A stretch of 56,259 nucleotides of DNA from Sulfurimonas sp. (GTDB lineage: Bacteria; Campylobacterota; Campylobacteria; Campylobacterales; Sulfurimonadaceae), in assembly GCA_016744115.1 (NCBI GenBank), contig JADGEZ010000009.1, positions 1 through 56,259 of the forward strand, written 5' to 3'. Numbering within the stretch: position 1 is the first letter of the stretch; the number at the start of each line of letters is the position of its first letter. Below, in pieces: positions 8,118 through 16,834 of the stretch. The position numbers and the translations under genes are program-made. The notes beneath the pieces were generated by a model. That model had not been told where the DNA came from, did no database searches, and saw only the letters and a list, made by a program, of their open reading frames with translations.

Positions 8118-10682
8118 TTAACTAGCTTTTAAAATCTTTGAGATAATCTCATATACATTTTTAGATATATTTTCTGTACTAAGGATAAACTCTAATTCTG
8201 TTTTCATTAAAATCTTATTTTTCTCATTCATTTTTTCATACAACTTAAATGCTCCTGCTAGACCTGATGCCATTTGTGCATTTATTTTATCTATCTCTAC
8301 AATCTTTTTTGATACAAATTTATATCCACTTCCATCTTTAGCATGAAAATGTTTATAGTTTCTTGCAAAAACTCCGATAAGTGAACGTACGAGGTTTGGC
8401 ACTTTTACATCATAAACTGCATCATTTTGTAAATCTATGACCCTCTTTAGTGTGCCTTCTCTTTTTGATGCTGCTAAAATTGCAAAATATTTATTCATAA
8501 CAAGAGTATCATCTTTATATTTTTCATAAAAATGTTTTTGAGCTATCAAAGCTTCCTCTTTTGATGAGTTTTCTAAAATATCAAGTGCTGATATTCTATC
8601 CGTCATAGTGAGAGAGTTTTCATACTGTTGTTTTACTATCTTCGTTATTGCATCATTTTCTAAGATACTTAAAAGTCTTAAAACTCTATTTTTAAGAGAG
8701 CGTTTAGCCATACTCTTAGCATCAATAGTATCAGACTTAGGTTCATGATATTGATTATAGACACTTAAAAGTTTCTCTTTATAGGCATTTGCTAAGTATT
8801 TTGAGAGTTTTTCTTTTGCAGTATAAATCTGATCAAAATCAACTATATCTTGTCTTTGCATCAAGCTTGAAACTGAGGGTAACTCTAACAAAAGTGCTTT
8901 AAAAGATAAATCCACATCTAAATCAAGTAAGTATCCATAGGCGTCTGTAAATTCAGCATCTATTTCTTTGCCTTGCATCAATGCTTCTAGGGTTTCTAAT
9001 GCAAATGTCTGTGCTGATTCGTATTGTACAAAGCTATTCGTATCATGTTTCATCAAAAAAGATAGATTTGTTTTTTCCTCTTTGATTATAATAGGTGCTG
9101 AAAAATCACGGTTTAAAGAGAGTATAGGTTCATCTTCTAAAGCATCAAAGCTAAATACCTCTTCTTCTTTAGAAACTATTAATGTTTTGGCTAAAATCTC
9201 TAAACCATTTTTATCTAATAATGCTATTTTCAAAGGGTAAAGATAGGCTTTTTGCTTTTTTCCATCTATTGAGTTTGGAATATCTTGGGTTAAAGTTACT
9301 CGCAATACCCCTTTTTCAAACTCCGTTTTTACATGGAGTATTGGTGTTGCATTTTGATGATACCATCTCTTAAACTGTGTTAAATCAATACCACCTGCCT
9401 CACTCATAGCCCATAAAAAATCTTCTATTGTAACAGCCTGTGCATCAAAACTCTCAAAATATAAATCAGTAGCTTTACGGTATTTTTCTTCCCCTAAAAG
9501 AGTATGAATCATACGGATAACTTCCGCACCTTTTTCATAAACTGTAGCGGTGTAAAAGTTGTTCATAGATATATACGATTTTGGCTGTATAGGATGGGAT
9601 GTTGGTGATGAGTCTTCAACAAACTGTCTCTCACGAAGTGCTTTTACATCTTCTATTCGTTGTACTTCTAAAGAGTTTAAATCTGCTGAGAAACATTGAT
9701 CTCTAAAAACCGTAAGACCCTCTTTGAGTGTTAGCTGAAACCAATCACGGCATGTGATTCGATTGCCAGTCCAGTTATGAAAATACTCATGTGCGATAAC
9801 AGACTCAATCCCCATAAAATTAGCATCAGTTGCAGTATCATGATTTGCTAAAACATACGCAGAATTAAAAATATTTAAGCCCTTGTTTTCCATCGCACCC
9901 ATGTTAAAACTATCTACTGCTACTATGTTATAAATCTCTAAATCATATTCTCTATTATATTTTACTTCATCCCAGACCATAGCCTCTTTTAAGGATTTCA
10001 TAGCATGAAAGCACTTACTTTCATTGCCTATATCACAATATATATTTAACTCTACCACATCTCCTGATGCAGTTGTAAAAGTATCCTCAAGCTCTCCTAA
10101 ATCTCCAACCACTAAAGCAAATAGATAGCATGGTTTTGGATGTGGGTCATGCCAAGTAGTTTGGTGTCTTGAAGCATCTATGTTAGTAGATTTTTGTTTA
10201 TTTCCATTTGAAAGTAATATAGGGTATTTTTTTTTCTCGGCAATAACAGTAGTAGTGAAAATACTCATAACATCAGGGCGGTCAAGGTATGGGGTTATTC
10301 TTCTAAAACCCTCTGGTTCATTTTGTGTGCAAAAAATATCTGCTGATTTATAAAGTCCTTCTAGTTCTGTATTGTTTTGAGGATAGATTTTATTTATAAT
10401 TTTTAAACTAAACTCATTGGGAACATTAAAAATACTTAGTTTCTCATTTTCATAAACATAACGAGTATCTTTTAATAACAAATCATTTAACCATAACTCT
10501 TTTAGTTCAAGGTCTATGCTATCTAGTACAATATCTTTAGCTATATCATCTAACTTGCTAAGCTTCATAGTATTACTAACTAAGGCGTAGTCTTCATATA
10601 AATCAAATGTTAATTCAACACTTTTAATTTCATATTTTGGTTTGGTATAATCTATTAGGTAATTAGTTTGCATCTCTGACAT
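8118..10682 (-). CDS. pepN: Aminopeptidase N (M1 family zinc metallopeptidase)
   Basis: Removes N-terminal residues from peptides in the cytoplasm. The 854 residues carry the exopeptidase motif GAMEN (262-266), the zinc motif HEYFH (298-302) followed by NWTGNR, and the third ligand E321 in LKEGLTVF. Length and the bacterial PepN ending (DUF3458-type Ig-like and helical parts) are normal. It is monocistronic in appearance, divergent from the SH3 protein gene with about 100 bases between them. Confidence 0.96.
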   Translation of the reverse strand: MSEMQTNYLIDYTKPKYEIKSVELTFDLYEDYALVSNTMKLSKLDDIAKDIVLDSIDLELKELWLNDLLLKDTRYVYENEKLSIFNVPNEFSLKIINKIYPQNNTELEGLYKSADIFCTQNEPEGFRRITPYLDRPDVMSIFTTTVIAEKKKYPILLSNGNKQKSTNIDASRHQTTWHDPHPKPCYLFALVVGDLGELEDTFTTASGDVVELNIYCDIGNESKCFHAMKSLKEAMVWDEVKYNREYDLEIYNIVAVDSFNMGAMENKGLNIFNSAYVLANHDTATDANFMGIESVIAHEYFHNWTGNRITCRDWFQLTLKEGLTVFRDQCFSADLNSLEVQRIEDVKALRERQFVEDSSPTSHPIQPKSYISMNNFYTATVYEKGAEVIRMIHTLLGEEKYRKATDLYFESFDAQAVTIEDFLWAMSEAGGIDLTQFKRWYHQNATPILHVKTEFEKGVLRVTLTQDIPNSIDGKKQKAYLYPLKIALLDKNGLEILAKTLIVSKEEEVFSFDALEDEPILSLNRDFSAPIIIKEEKTNLSFLMKHDTNSFVQYESAQTFALETLEALMQGKEIDAEFTDAYGYLLDLDVDLSFKALLLELPSVSSLMQRQDIVDFDQIYTAKEKLSKYLANAYKEKLLSVYNQYHEPKSDTIDAKSMAKRSLKNRVLRLLSILENDAITKIVKQQYENSLTMTDRISALDILENSSKEEALIAQKHFYEKYKDDTLVMNKYFAILAASKREGTLKRVIDLQNDAVYDVKVPNLVRSLIGVFARNYKHFHAKDGSGYKFVSKKIVEIDKINAQMASGLAGAFKLYEKMNEKNKILMKTELEFILSTENISKNVYEIISKILKAS

Positions 10683-10785
10683 TGTTTATCTCTTTTTAGA
10701 AATAATATCATAATTTTTAGCAAAATTCTATGGAAATTAAGTTCTTTTCACTATAATTCTACTTATAAAAATTATAAGGTAGATT

Positions 10786-11361
10786 ATGTCTCAAAAAATA
10801 TTTATTTTTTTATTGCTAGTATTAAATGTTTCTGTATTCGCTTCATCTTTAAACCTAGGTCTTCATACTATAGATGCTAATGCTCTTAAAGTCAGAACAG
10901 GTTCAAGTTCTCAATACAAACATAGTTATAATATCTATAAAAACCAAACAGTAACTGTACATGAGTTTAAAAATGGATGGGCAAGAATTTCCAAATCTGA
11001 AGACACTCCGAAATGGGTTTATGCTAAGTATTTAAAGAAAATAAATAAACAAGAAAAATCTCCTAAAAAAAAGATTCAAAAAAAAGAGACAGGAAAAACT
11101 ACAGTTGATAGCAGGTTACTTAGATATATTTCAAAATCTGATAACTATATAAAACATTCCAAAGTATTTATCAATGTTTCTCAAAGACTAATAGCTTCTC
11201 ATGTCTGTAGAATTTCAGACTTTAGAAAAACAAGTGGATGGATAGAACTTTCAAAAGATGAAATTTATTTTACTTATTGTGGCGGTTTTAACAAAAAAGA
11301 TAAAATCTATATTAATTTATTAACAAATAAAATTATTGGTAATATGAAAAAATATAAATAA
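10786..11361 (+). CDS. Exported protein with bacterial SH3 domain
   Basis: A signal peptide (first 19 residues, ending VFASS) leads into an SH3b-type domain at about 27-85 with the hallmark ANALKVRTGSSSQY and WARIS...KWVYAKYL. A Lys-rich linker (90-105) separates it from a C-terminal part of about 85 residues with two Cys (VCRIS, TYCGG) that I do not recognise. SH3b domains often bind peptidoglycan, so a periplasmic cell-wall role is possible. AAGGTAG precedes the ATG. Specific function unknown. Confidence 0.8.
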   Translation: MSQKIFIFLLLVLNVSVFASSLNLGLHTIDANALKVRTGSSSQYKHSYNIYKNQTVTVHEFKNGWARISKSEDTPKWVYAKYLKKINKQEKSPKKKIQKKETGKTTVDSRLLRYISKSDNYIKHSKVFINVSQRLIASHVCRISDFRKTSGWIELSKDEIYFTYCGGFNKKDKIYINLLTNKIIGNMKKYK

Positions 11362-11447
11362 TATTAAAAAGAAGTTCAAGCACAACAATCTCTAATATAA
11401 TTATAATTTTTTGTTCTAAGAACTCAAGAAACAGCAAAAAATAAATA

Positions 11448-12077
11448 CTAATTACTTAAGACTATGAGTCTTTTATCAATTTTGACTGACTTAAATCCAA
11501 ACTCATTTTTTATCCATTGAAAAGTTTTATTTGAATAAAAAAATACATGAGTGGGGTCGTTTTTATAGTACCATGAACTAAAATCAGTCTCTTCATTGTA
11601 AAGTTCACTCATAAGATATATCTTCGAATTTTCTTTGAGTAAACTTTTTAACAGTTTAAATTCTTTATAGGGTATATAAAAATGCTCAATAACCTCACAA
11701 GAAGATATATAATCATATTTTTGCTCTAAAAGCTTTGGATATATATGGAAATATGGATCATAGTTTTTTATATCATAATTATGTTCTTTTAAAATAACTG
11801 ATATTATCGCTGAAGTCCCAGCACCAAAATCTAAACCCTTATCTGTACTCTTATAATCATCTAAAATAGACGATACTATAGGGTTTGCAAATTTTCTATA
11901 TCCTGCGTCTGCTGTATCATCATCATGTAATTCATATCGTTTTTTTTCAGATGCTAAGTCTAGTTTATTTTCTTCATCTGCATAAATACCAAAACATACG
12001 CTACACTTGTAATAAATCTCTTGCTCTTGAAAAAAAATTTCATTTTCTGTAGAACATAGAGGGCAATCTGTTTTCAT
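11448..12077 (-). CDS. Class I SAM-dependent methyltransferase with N-terminal zinc ribbon
   Basis: The 209 residues begin with a four-Cys knuckle (C5, C8, C25, C28), as in methyltransferases that scan a zinc-bound substrate or carry a rubredoxin-like head. The Rossmann methyltransferase core follows: GLDFGAGTSAI for SAM binding, an acidic residue in NYDPYF, and SSCEVIEHF as the post-motif. The substrate is unknown. The gene starts 14 bases after the cytochrome gene on the same strand, so the two may be co-transcribed. Confidence 0.82.
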   Translation of the reverse strand: MKTDCPLCSTENEIFFQEQEIYYKCSVCFGIYADEENKLDLASEKKRYELHDDDTADAGYRKFANPIVSSILDDYKSTDKGLDFGAGTSAIISVILKEHNYDIKNYDPYFHIYPKLLEQKYDYISSCEVIEHFYIPYKEFKLLKSLLKENSKIYLMSELYNEETDFSSWYYKNDPTHVFFYSNKTFQWIKNEFGFKSVKIDKRLIVLSN

Positions 12078-12091
12078 TAGACTTAAAGTTT

Positions 12092-12502
12092 TTATTTGAA
12101 CTCAATATTTTCATATCTGTCATAAAGCCATACAGCTACAGCATGTGCTTCTTTTTTTGTAATTTGCTCTTTCATAGAAGGCATAGTTCCGAATTTTTCT
12201 AATGCACCTGCATGGCACATACTAAAATCAAGGTTTGGATGCATGATATAGTCTTTAACAAAGAGTATAAATAAATGGCGATCTACATCGTCTTCTTCAT
12301 CTTTAGTTTTTATATTTTCTTTGAGTCTTGCTGAGACTTCAATCATTGGAGGTGCTTTCATTTTAGAAAGCTTAGCCATAACTTCTTTTTCACTCATTAT
12401 TTCAACATGGCAAGATTTACAGTTTTTTTTATATACTTCATAGCCCTCATTAGCAAAAAGACTAGCACCTAGGAGAAAAGAGGATAAAAATATTTTATTC
12501 AT
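12092..12502 (-). CDS. Periplasmic c-type cytochrome, single haem
   Basis: A signal peptide (MNKIFLSSFLLGASLFA) and one haem-binding motif, CKSCH (28-32), indicate a periplasmic c-type cytochrome of 136 residues. A Met in FGTMPSM near the C-terminus is a plausible sixth ligand. The stretch between has many charged residues (TKDEEDDVDRH) and a lone Cys in MCHAG. It probably shuttles electrons to an oxidase or another periplasmic enzyme; the partner cannot be told from context. Confidence 0.85.
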   Translation of the reverse strand: MNKIFLSSFLLGASLFANEGYEVYKKNCKSCHVEIMSEKEVMAKLSKMKAPPMIEVSARLKENIKTKDEEDDVDRHLFILFVKDYIMHPNLDFSMCHAGALEKFGTMPSMKEQITKKEAHAVAVWLYDRYENIEFK

Positions 12503-12606
12503 TGTGTACCTTTAATTAATCTAACATATATTACAGTAATTTAGTTAAGTTATTGTTAATATAAGTAATAGGGTATAATGATGAAAAAAAGTTAGGGAGT
12601 AATCAA

Positions 12607-12990
12607 ATGAAAAATGTTTATTTAATATTGGTGTTTATCTTATTAAGTGGATGTCAAGCAGACAACTCTGATAGAACTAGTACTGGAGGAATTAGTAACT
12701 CTGGCAATTCAATAAGTACTAAAACAACTAACACACATCAACAAAACTCTCAAGCCGCAGTATTATATGAACGATACCAACCTTGTCATGGTCAAAATGC
12801 TGAAAAAAATGCTTTAGGAAAGTCCAAAATTATAGCAAATTCTGAAAAAAAAGATCTTGTGGATGCAATAAATGCATATAAAAATGGTACAAGAAATATT
12901 TATGGCTTTGGTGGTTTAATGAAAGGTCAAGTCGCTAAGCTAACAGAAAATGAAATAATTATACTATCTGATTATATTTCTCAATTTTAA
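12607..12990 (+). CDS. Lipoprotein cytochrome c-like, single-Cys haem motif (YQPCH)
   Basis: A 127-residue lipoprotein: LLSGC (12-16) is a lipobox, followed by a Ser/Thr/Asn-rich linker to about residue 50. The rest reads as a small cytochrome c (LYERYQPCHGQNAEKNALGKSKII, then GFGGLMKGQ with a likely Met ligand at 105, and LTENEIIILSDYIS). The first haem Cys of CxxCH is Tyr57 (TAC); one base change would restore TGC. Single-Cys attachment is known in euglenozoan mitochondria, but in bacteria this more often means decay or a sequencing error. The rest of the domain is intact, so loss of function would be recent. Confidence 0.75.
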   Translation: MKNVYLILVFILLSGCQADNSDRTSTGGISNSGNSISTKTTNTHQQNSQAAVLYERYQPCHGQNAEKNALGKSKIIANSEKKDLVDAINAYKNGTRNIYGFGGLMKGQVAKLTENEIIILSDYISQF

Positions 12991-12998
12991 TATTTTAC

Positions 12999-13015
12999 AG
13001 GAGACATAATCTCCC
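12999..13015 (+). terminator. Weak hairpin between convergent genes
   Basis: GGAGA (13000-13004) pairs with TCTCC (13010-13014) just after the cytochrome-like lipoprotein gene, followed by an AT-rich stretch with only a short T run. The position between convergent genes fits a terminator, but the stem is short. Confidence 0.25.
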
Positions 13016-13033
13016 TAAATAATTTTGCGTAAA

Positions 13034-14098
13034 TCAGCCGTGTAACAAGGGTAGTTTAGATAGTAAGTCTTTGCAATACTCATACTGTTCTAAATCCTCA
13101 AGCCATTCACTTTTAATAGCTCCAAGACCTTTATAAGCTCCTAAAACCATTCCTATAGCAATAGAACGAGAGGCGTTATCTCCGCCTACCATTGCATTGG
13201 CTTGGATTGCTTTATTTAATCCATCCACATCATCGACATATTTTAAGATTAAATATACTGATGCAGGTAGCGTCCCCTCCGTTGGACTTGCTTTACCAAC
13301 ACGGATAGGCTCACTTCTCCCAATATCCCAAAGCCTTGCCATAGAAGTAATAGCTAAATCATCACTAAACTTCTCTTTTGAGAGGTCTGAATTTTCATCT
13401 TCCACTTCTTTTACTTTTGCAATAGCTTGAGCAACTTTAGCTTGTATAAAGTCGCTCATAACTACCGCTACATTTTCAATTGCATCTCTTGGGTGTTCAC
13501 CGTTTATCACTCTAAAAGTTACACGAGCAAAAAATTCACCTCCGCTTAATGCTTCTTCACTTTTATGAGTAAACATTGTTTTTCTTGCAAAATTTGCTAT
13601 CTCTTCTTCATCATCATAGTAAGCATATCCAGATACATGACGAATAGCCATCGCATTTGAGATGCCACCTAGGCTTTCTATAGGGCGACCCTCTTTTACT
13701 TGTGCATAAGTTTCTTTAGTCATTGTACAAATCCAAGAACCCCAATTGTTTTCAAAACGATTCATCCAATGTGGAAGCATTACACTTAAATCAAAAGCAC
13801 GAGCAGGTTTAGAAATTGACGCAAGATGTTCTAATACTAAAATATTATAATCGCCATAGTCTGTTGTTCCTCCTGCTTTTTTCCCAGGATGATAATTTCG
13901 CTCGCCCCAACCTATTCCATGCGTTTGCCCACCCATCATTTCACCAGGAGACATAAACTTCTCTATGGGCTTATTTCCATACGCTTTATATATTTTTTTT
14001 GCATCATACTCATAGTGTGAACCCAAGCATAAAGCATCACCAACAATTGCTCCATAAAATGCACCTTGAATCCTATCCGTTTTAAATAATGTTTTCAT
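13034..14098 (-). CDS. ADP-ribosylglycohydrolase family protein, J1-crystallin-like branch
   Basis: The 354-residue helical protein opens with GAFYGAIVGDALCLGSHYEY, the ARH signature, and ends with MVGGDNASRSIAIGMVLGAYKG. In catalytic ARH enzymes the metal sites are TDDT and GGDTDT/S. Here they read TTDYGDY (near 78-84) and GGDNAS, so several magnesium ligands are missing. From memory, GGDN(A/C)SR is typical of the J1-crystallin/selenoprotein J branch, whose activity is uncertain. The gene is isolated, between a convergent cytochrome-like gene and a divergent DUF2237 gene. Confidence 0.78.
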   Translation of the reverse strand: MKTLFKTDRIQGAFYGAIVGDALCLGSHYEYDAKKIYKAYGNKPIEKFMSPGEMMGGQTHGIGWGERNYHPGKKAGGTTDYGDYNILVLEHLASISKPARAFDLSVMLPHWMNRFENNWGSWICTMTKETYAQVKEGRPIESLGGISNAMAIRHVSGYAYYDDEEEIANFARKTMFTHKSEEALSGGEFFARVTFRVINGEHPRDAIENVAVVMSDFIQAKVAQAIAKVKEVEDENSDLSKEKFSDDLAITSMARLWDIGRSEPIRVGKASPTEGTLPASVYLILKYVDDVDGLNKAIQANAMVGGDNASRSIAIGMVLGAYKGLGAIKSEWLEDLEQYEYCKDLLSKLPLLHG

Positions 14099-14230
14099 AA
14101 ATCTACCTAATATTTTTAAAAGATTTTATCCAAGGCTATATTTAATTGAAGTACTTTTTTAAGTGTATATTTTTATTTTAAGTTAAACGATACTGGTTAG
14201 AATTAGACAAACTATTAAAAGAGATATATC

Positions 14231-14605
14231 ATGCAAAAAATGACTGAGTTAAATGCACTAGGTGAAACACTTGAACCTTGTAGTTTAGACCCAATGACTG
14301 GCTACTTTCGCACAGGATCATGCCAATGTGGTTCCAAAAATGAGGGAATACATACGGTGTGTATTTATGCAACTGAAGAGTTTCTTAACTATTCTAAGAA
14401 AGTAGGTAATGATTTATCAACACCTATGCCCCAATATAATTTTCCAGGAGTAAAAGTAGGTGAGAGTTGGTGTCTAAATGGTCCTAGCTTTGTAAAAGCT
14501 TTATCAGAGCAAATAGATATAAAAATATTTATCCACTCAACTCATATAAATGTACTTAAACTCATAGACTTAGAAACTCTTAAAAAATGTGCTATTGACT
14601 TATGA
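14231..14605 (+). CDS. DUF2237 family protein
   Basis: A 124-residue cytoplasmic protein with the family pattern NALGETLEPCSLDPMTGYFRTG, SCQCG..EGIHTVCIYATEEFLNYSK, GDDLSTP-like GNDLSTPMPQYNFPGVKVGESWCLNGPSF and a final THINVLKLI. The several Cys and conserved Asp/Trp suggest a real fold, but no biochemical role is established for the family. It stands alone, divergent from the ARH-like gene. Confidence 0.85.
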   Translation: MQKMTELNALGETLEPCSLDPMTGYFRTGSCQCGSKNEGIHTVCIYATEEFLNYSKKVGNDLSTPMPQYNFPGVKVGESWCLNGPSFVKALSEQIDIKIFIHSTHINVLKLIDLETLKKCAIDL

Positions 14606-14678
14606 AAGTTCTTTATCGTTAATTATAACTTAACCATAACTTAGTACAATGTTAAATAAATTAATATTTGGACTTTGA

Positions 14679-16439
14679 ATGAAACATTTTTTACTTTTAC
14701 TTTTTATACTAACCTCCTCTTTTTCTTCGACAAAATTTTTGATGCCTGATGAAGCTTTTATACCTAATGCGAAGTTAAACAATGCGATGCAAATAGAGGC
14801 AAATATCAAACTTTCTGATGATATTTATCTTTATGCAGATAAAATACAAATGCAAATTCTTGATAGCACTAGTCTCAGTATCGCTCATATACAATCGCCT
14901 GAGAGTATAAATCATCATGATGAGTTAGCCTATATAGTCTCGCCGAGTTTTCTAGTTACACTTCAAAATAAAGACCTTAGTGGCATGCAAACTATTAAGT
15001 TTAAACTTTCTTATCAAGGTTGTTCAGAACAAGGTTTGTGTTATGAACCCTTACATAAAATATTTACATTTGATATAAATACCGATAAATTAATCTCTTC
15101 TAAAATCTCACAAGATATAAAATCACTTGATATTCAAAGCTCCTCAAACATAAAAGAACAAGGCGAGCTTTCCCAAAGTGATGCTATCGCAGATACTATA
15201 AAAAATGGAAACATTGGCATTATTTTGCTAACATTTTTAGGTTTTGGTCTTTTACTTGCACTTACTCCATGTGTATTTCCAATGATTCCTATTATTTCTG
15301 GTGTTATCATCTCTCAAGGTAAAGATATAACTACAAGAAAGGCATTGATGCTCTCTATTGTTTATGTTCTTGCTATGGCAGTAGCTTATACAATCGCTGG
15401 TGTTTTAGCTGGTTTATTTGGTTCTAATCTTCAAGCTGCTCTTCAAACACCTTGGGTTATTTATTCTTTTTCTGGAGTTTTTGTAGCTTTAGCCTTTAGT
15501 ATGTTTGGTTTTTATGAGTTAAAACTTCCAGATTCTCTAGTGGCAAAGGTAAGTTCTTCTGGAAGTCGTGGGGGTTATGTTGGGGTTGCTATTATGGGAT
15601 TTTTATCAGCACTTATTGTAGGTCCTTGTGTGGCTGCTCCACTTGCTGGTGCTCTTGTATATATCGGTCAAACAGGAGATGCTCTTCTTGGTGGTATGGC
15701 ACTTTTTTCTATGAGTATTGGTATGGGTTTACCACTCATCGCAGTTGGTGTAAGTGCTGGTAAGTTTATGCCTAAACCTGGGATGTGGATGACTATGGTA
15801 TCAGCGATTTTTGGCGTTATGATGCTGGGTGTTGCTATTTGGATGTTAGAAAGAATAGTTGATCCCTATATCACTATGCTTCTTTACTCAATCCTTGGGC
15901 TTGGCTTTGCAATATACCTTGGTGCTTTAGAAAAAGGTGGTCATATCTTTAAAAAAAGTGTAGCGGTAATCATGTTTATCTATTCTTTTGCCCTTCTTAT
16001 AGGTGTTTTAGCTGGTTCAACAAGCCTTATAAAACCTTTGGAGTTTTTAAAACCTCAAGCTAACACTGCGATAGCTGAGCTAAATCACCTAAAGTTTCAA
16101 AAAATTACTTCTATAAAAGAACTTAATGTATTACTAGCAAAAAACAAGGGTAAAAAAATTATGTTGGACTTTTCAGCTGAGTGGTGCAGTTCTTGTAAAG
16201 AGCTTGAAGAGCTAACATTCGCTGATGCTTTAGTGAAAGAAAAAATGAGTGAATTTGTTTTGATTCAAGCTGATATAACTGAAAATAGTAAGGAAAATAA
16301 AGCTCTTAGTAAAAAGTATGGTGTTTTTGGACCTCCTGCAATATTGTTTTTTGATGAAAACTCTCAACTCTTACACTCCAAAACACTCATAGGTTTTGTT
16401 CAAGCTGATGTATTTTTAAAACATTTAAATCAACTCTAG
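14679..16439 (+). CDS. dsbD: Thiol:disulfide interchange protein DsbD
   Basis: Inner-membrane protein that carries electrons from cytoplasmic thioredoxin to periplasmic thiol proteins. All three parts are present in 586 residues: a signal peptide plus the immunoglobulin-like alpha domain with C115/C121 (GCSEQGLCYEP), an eight-helix beta domain with its paired Cys in LTPCVFPMIP and VGPCVAAPL, and a C-terminal thioredoxin-fold gamma domain with WCSSCK. Length is typical for full DsbD. A thioredoxin-like gene follows after 8 bases. The pair likely serves cytochrome c maturation or disulfide repair, fitting the nearby cytochromes. Confidence 0.95.
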   Translation: MKHFLLLLFILTSSFSSTKFLMPDEAFIPNAKLNNAMQIEANIKLSDDIYLYADKIQMQILDSTSLSIAHIQSPESINHHDELAYIVSPSFLVTLQNKDLSGMQTIKFKLSYQGCSEQGLCYEPLHKIFTFDINTDKLISSKISQDIKSLDIQSSSNIKEQGELSQSDAIADTIKNGNIGIILLTFLGFGLLLALTPCVFPMIPIISGVIISQGKDITTRKALMLSIVYVLAMAVAYTIAGVLAGLFGSNLQAALQTPWVIYSFSGVFVALAFSMFGFYELKLPDSLVAKVSSSGSRGGYVGVAIMGFLSALIVGPCVAAPLAGALVYIGQTGDALLGGMALFSMSIGMGLPLIAVGVSAGKFMPKPGMWMTMVSAIFGVMMLGVAIWMLERIVDPYITMLLYSILGLGFAIYLGALEKGGHIFKKSVAVIMFIYSFALLIGVLAGSTSLIKPLEFLKPQANTAIAELNHLKFQKITSIKELNVLLAKNKGKKIMLDFSAEWCSSCKELEELTFADALVKEKMSEFVLIQADITENSKENKALSKKYGVFGPPAILFFDENSQLLHSKTLIGFVQADVFLKHLNQL

Positions 16440-16447
16440 GAGATAAA

Positions 16448-16834
16448 ATGAAAAAAATAGTATTTCTAACACTTATTTTAGCAGTTTCATTATTTGCTGA
16501 TTCTATACAATGGATGGACTACAACAAAGCTCTAAAGATAGCTAAAAAGCAAGATAAAGTGATAATGCTAATGCTAGGGCGTGAGAGTTGTGGTGCTTGT
16601 AAATATATGAAAACAGTAGTATTTGAAGATAAAAGTATCATAAAAGAAATCAATAAAAAATACCTAGCTGTTTACATAGAACTTGATTTTGATGATGTAC
16701 CAAATGATTTAGAGTACTTCGGAACACCAACATTTTACTTTTTAGAAAAAAATGAAAAATCTATTTATAGGATAGATGGAGGAAAAAATGTCCCTAGTTT
16801 TATGAAAGTATTAAAGAAACTTAGTTCCCCTTAA
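16448..16834 (+). CDS. Periplasmic thioredoxin-fold protein (CGAC)
   Basis: 128 residues: signal peptide (LILAVSLFADS), then a thioredoxin fold with ESCGACKYM (C48, C51), followed by KTVVFEDKSIIKEINKKY and the cis-Pro in FGTPTFYF. The pattern resembles SoxW/thioredoxin_7-type proteins that are reduced by DsbD. AGGAGA lies close before the ATG, 8 bases after dsbD, so translation is coupled. Its last 14 bases overlap the convergent lpxB gene. Confidence 0.88.
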   Translation: MKKIVFLTLILAVSLFADSIQWMDYNKALKIAKKQDKVIMLMLGRESCGACKYMKTVVFEDKSIIKEINKKYLAVYIELDFDDVPNDLEYFGTPTFYFLEKNEKSIYRIDGGKNVPSFMKVLKKLSSP

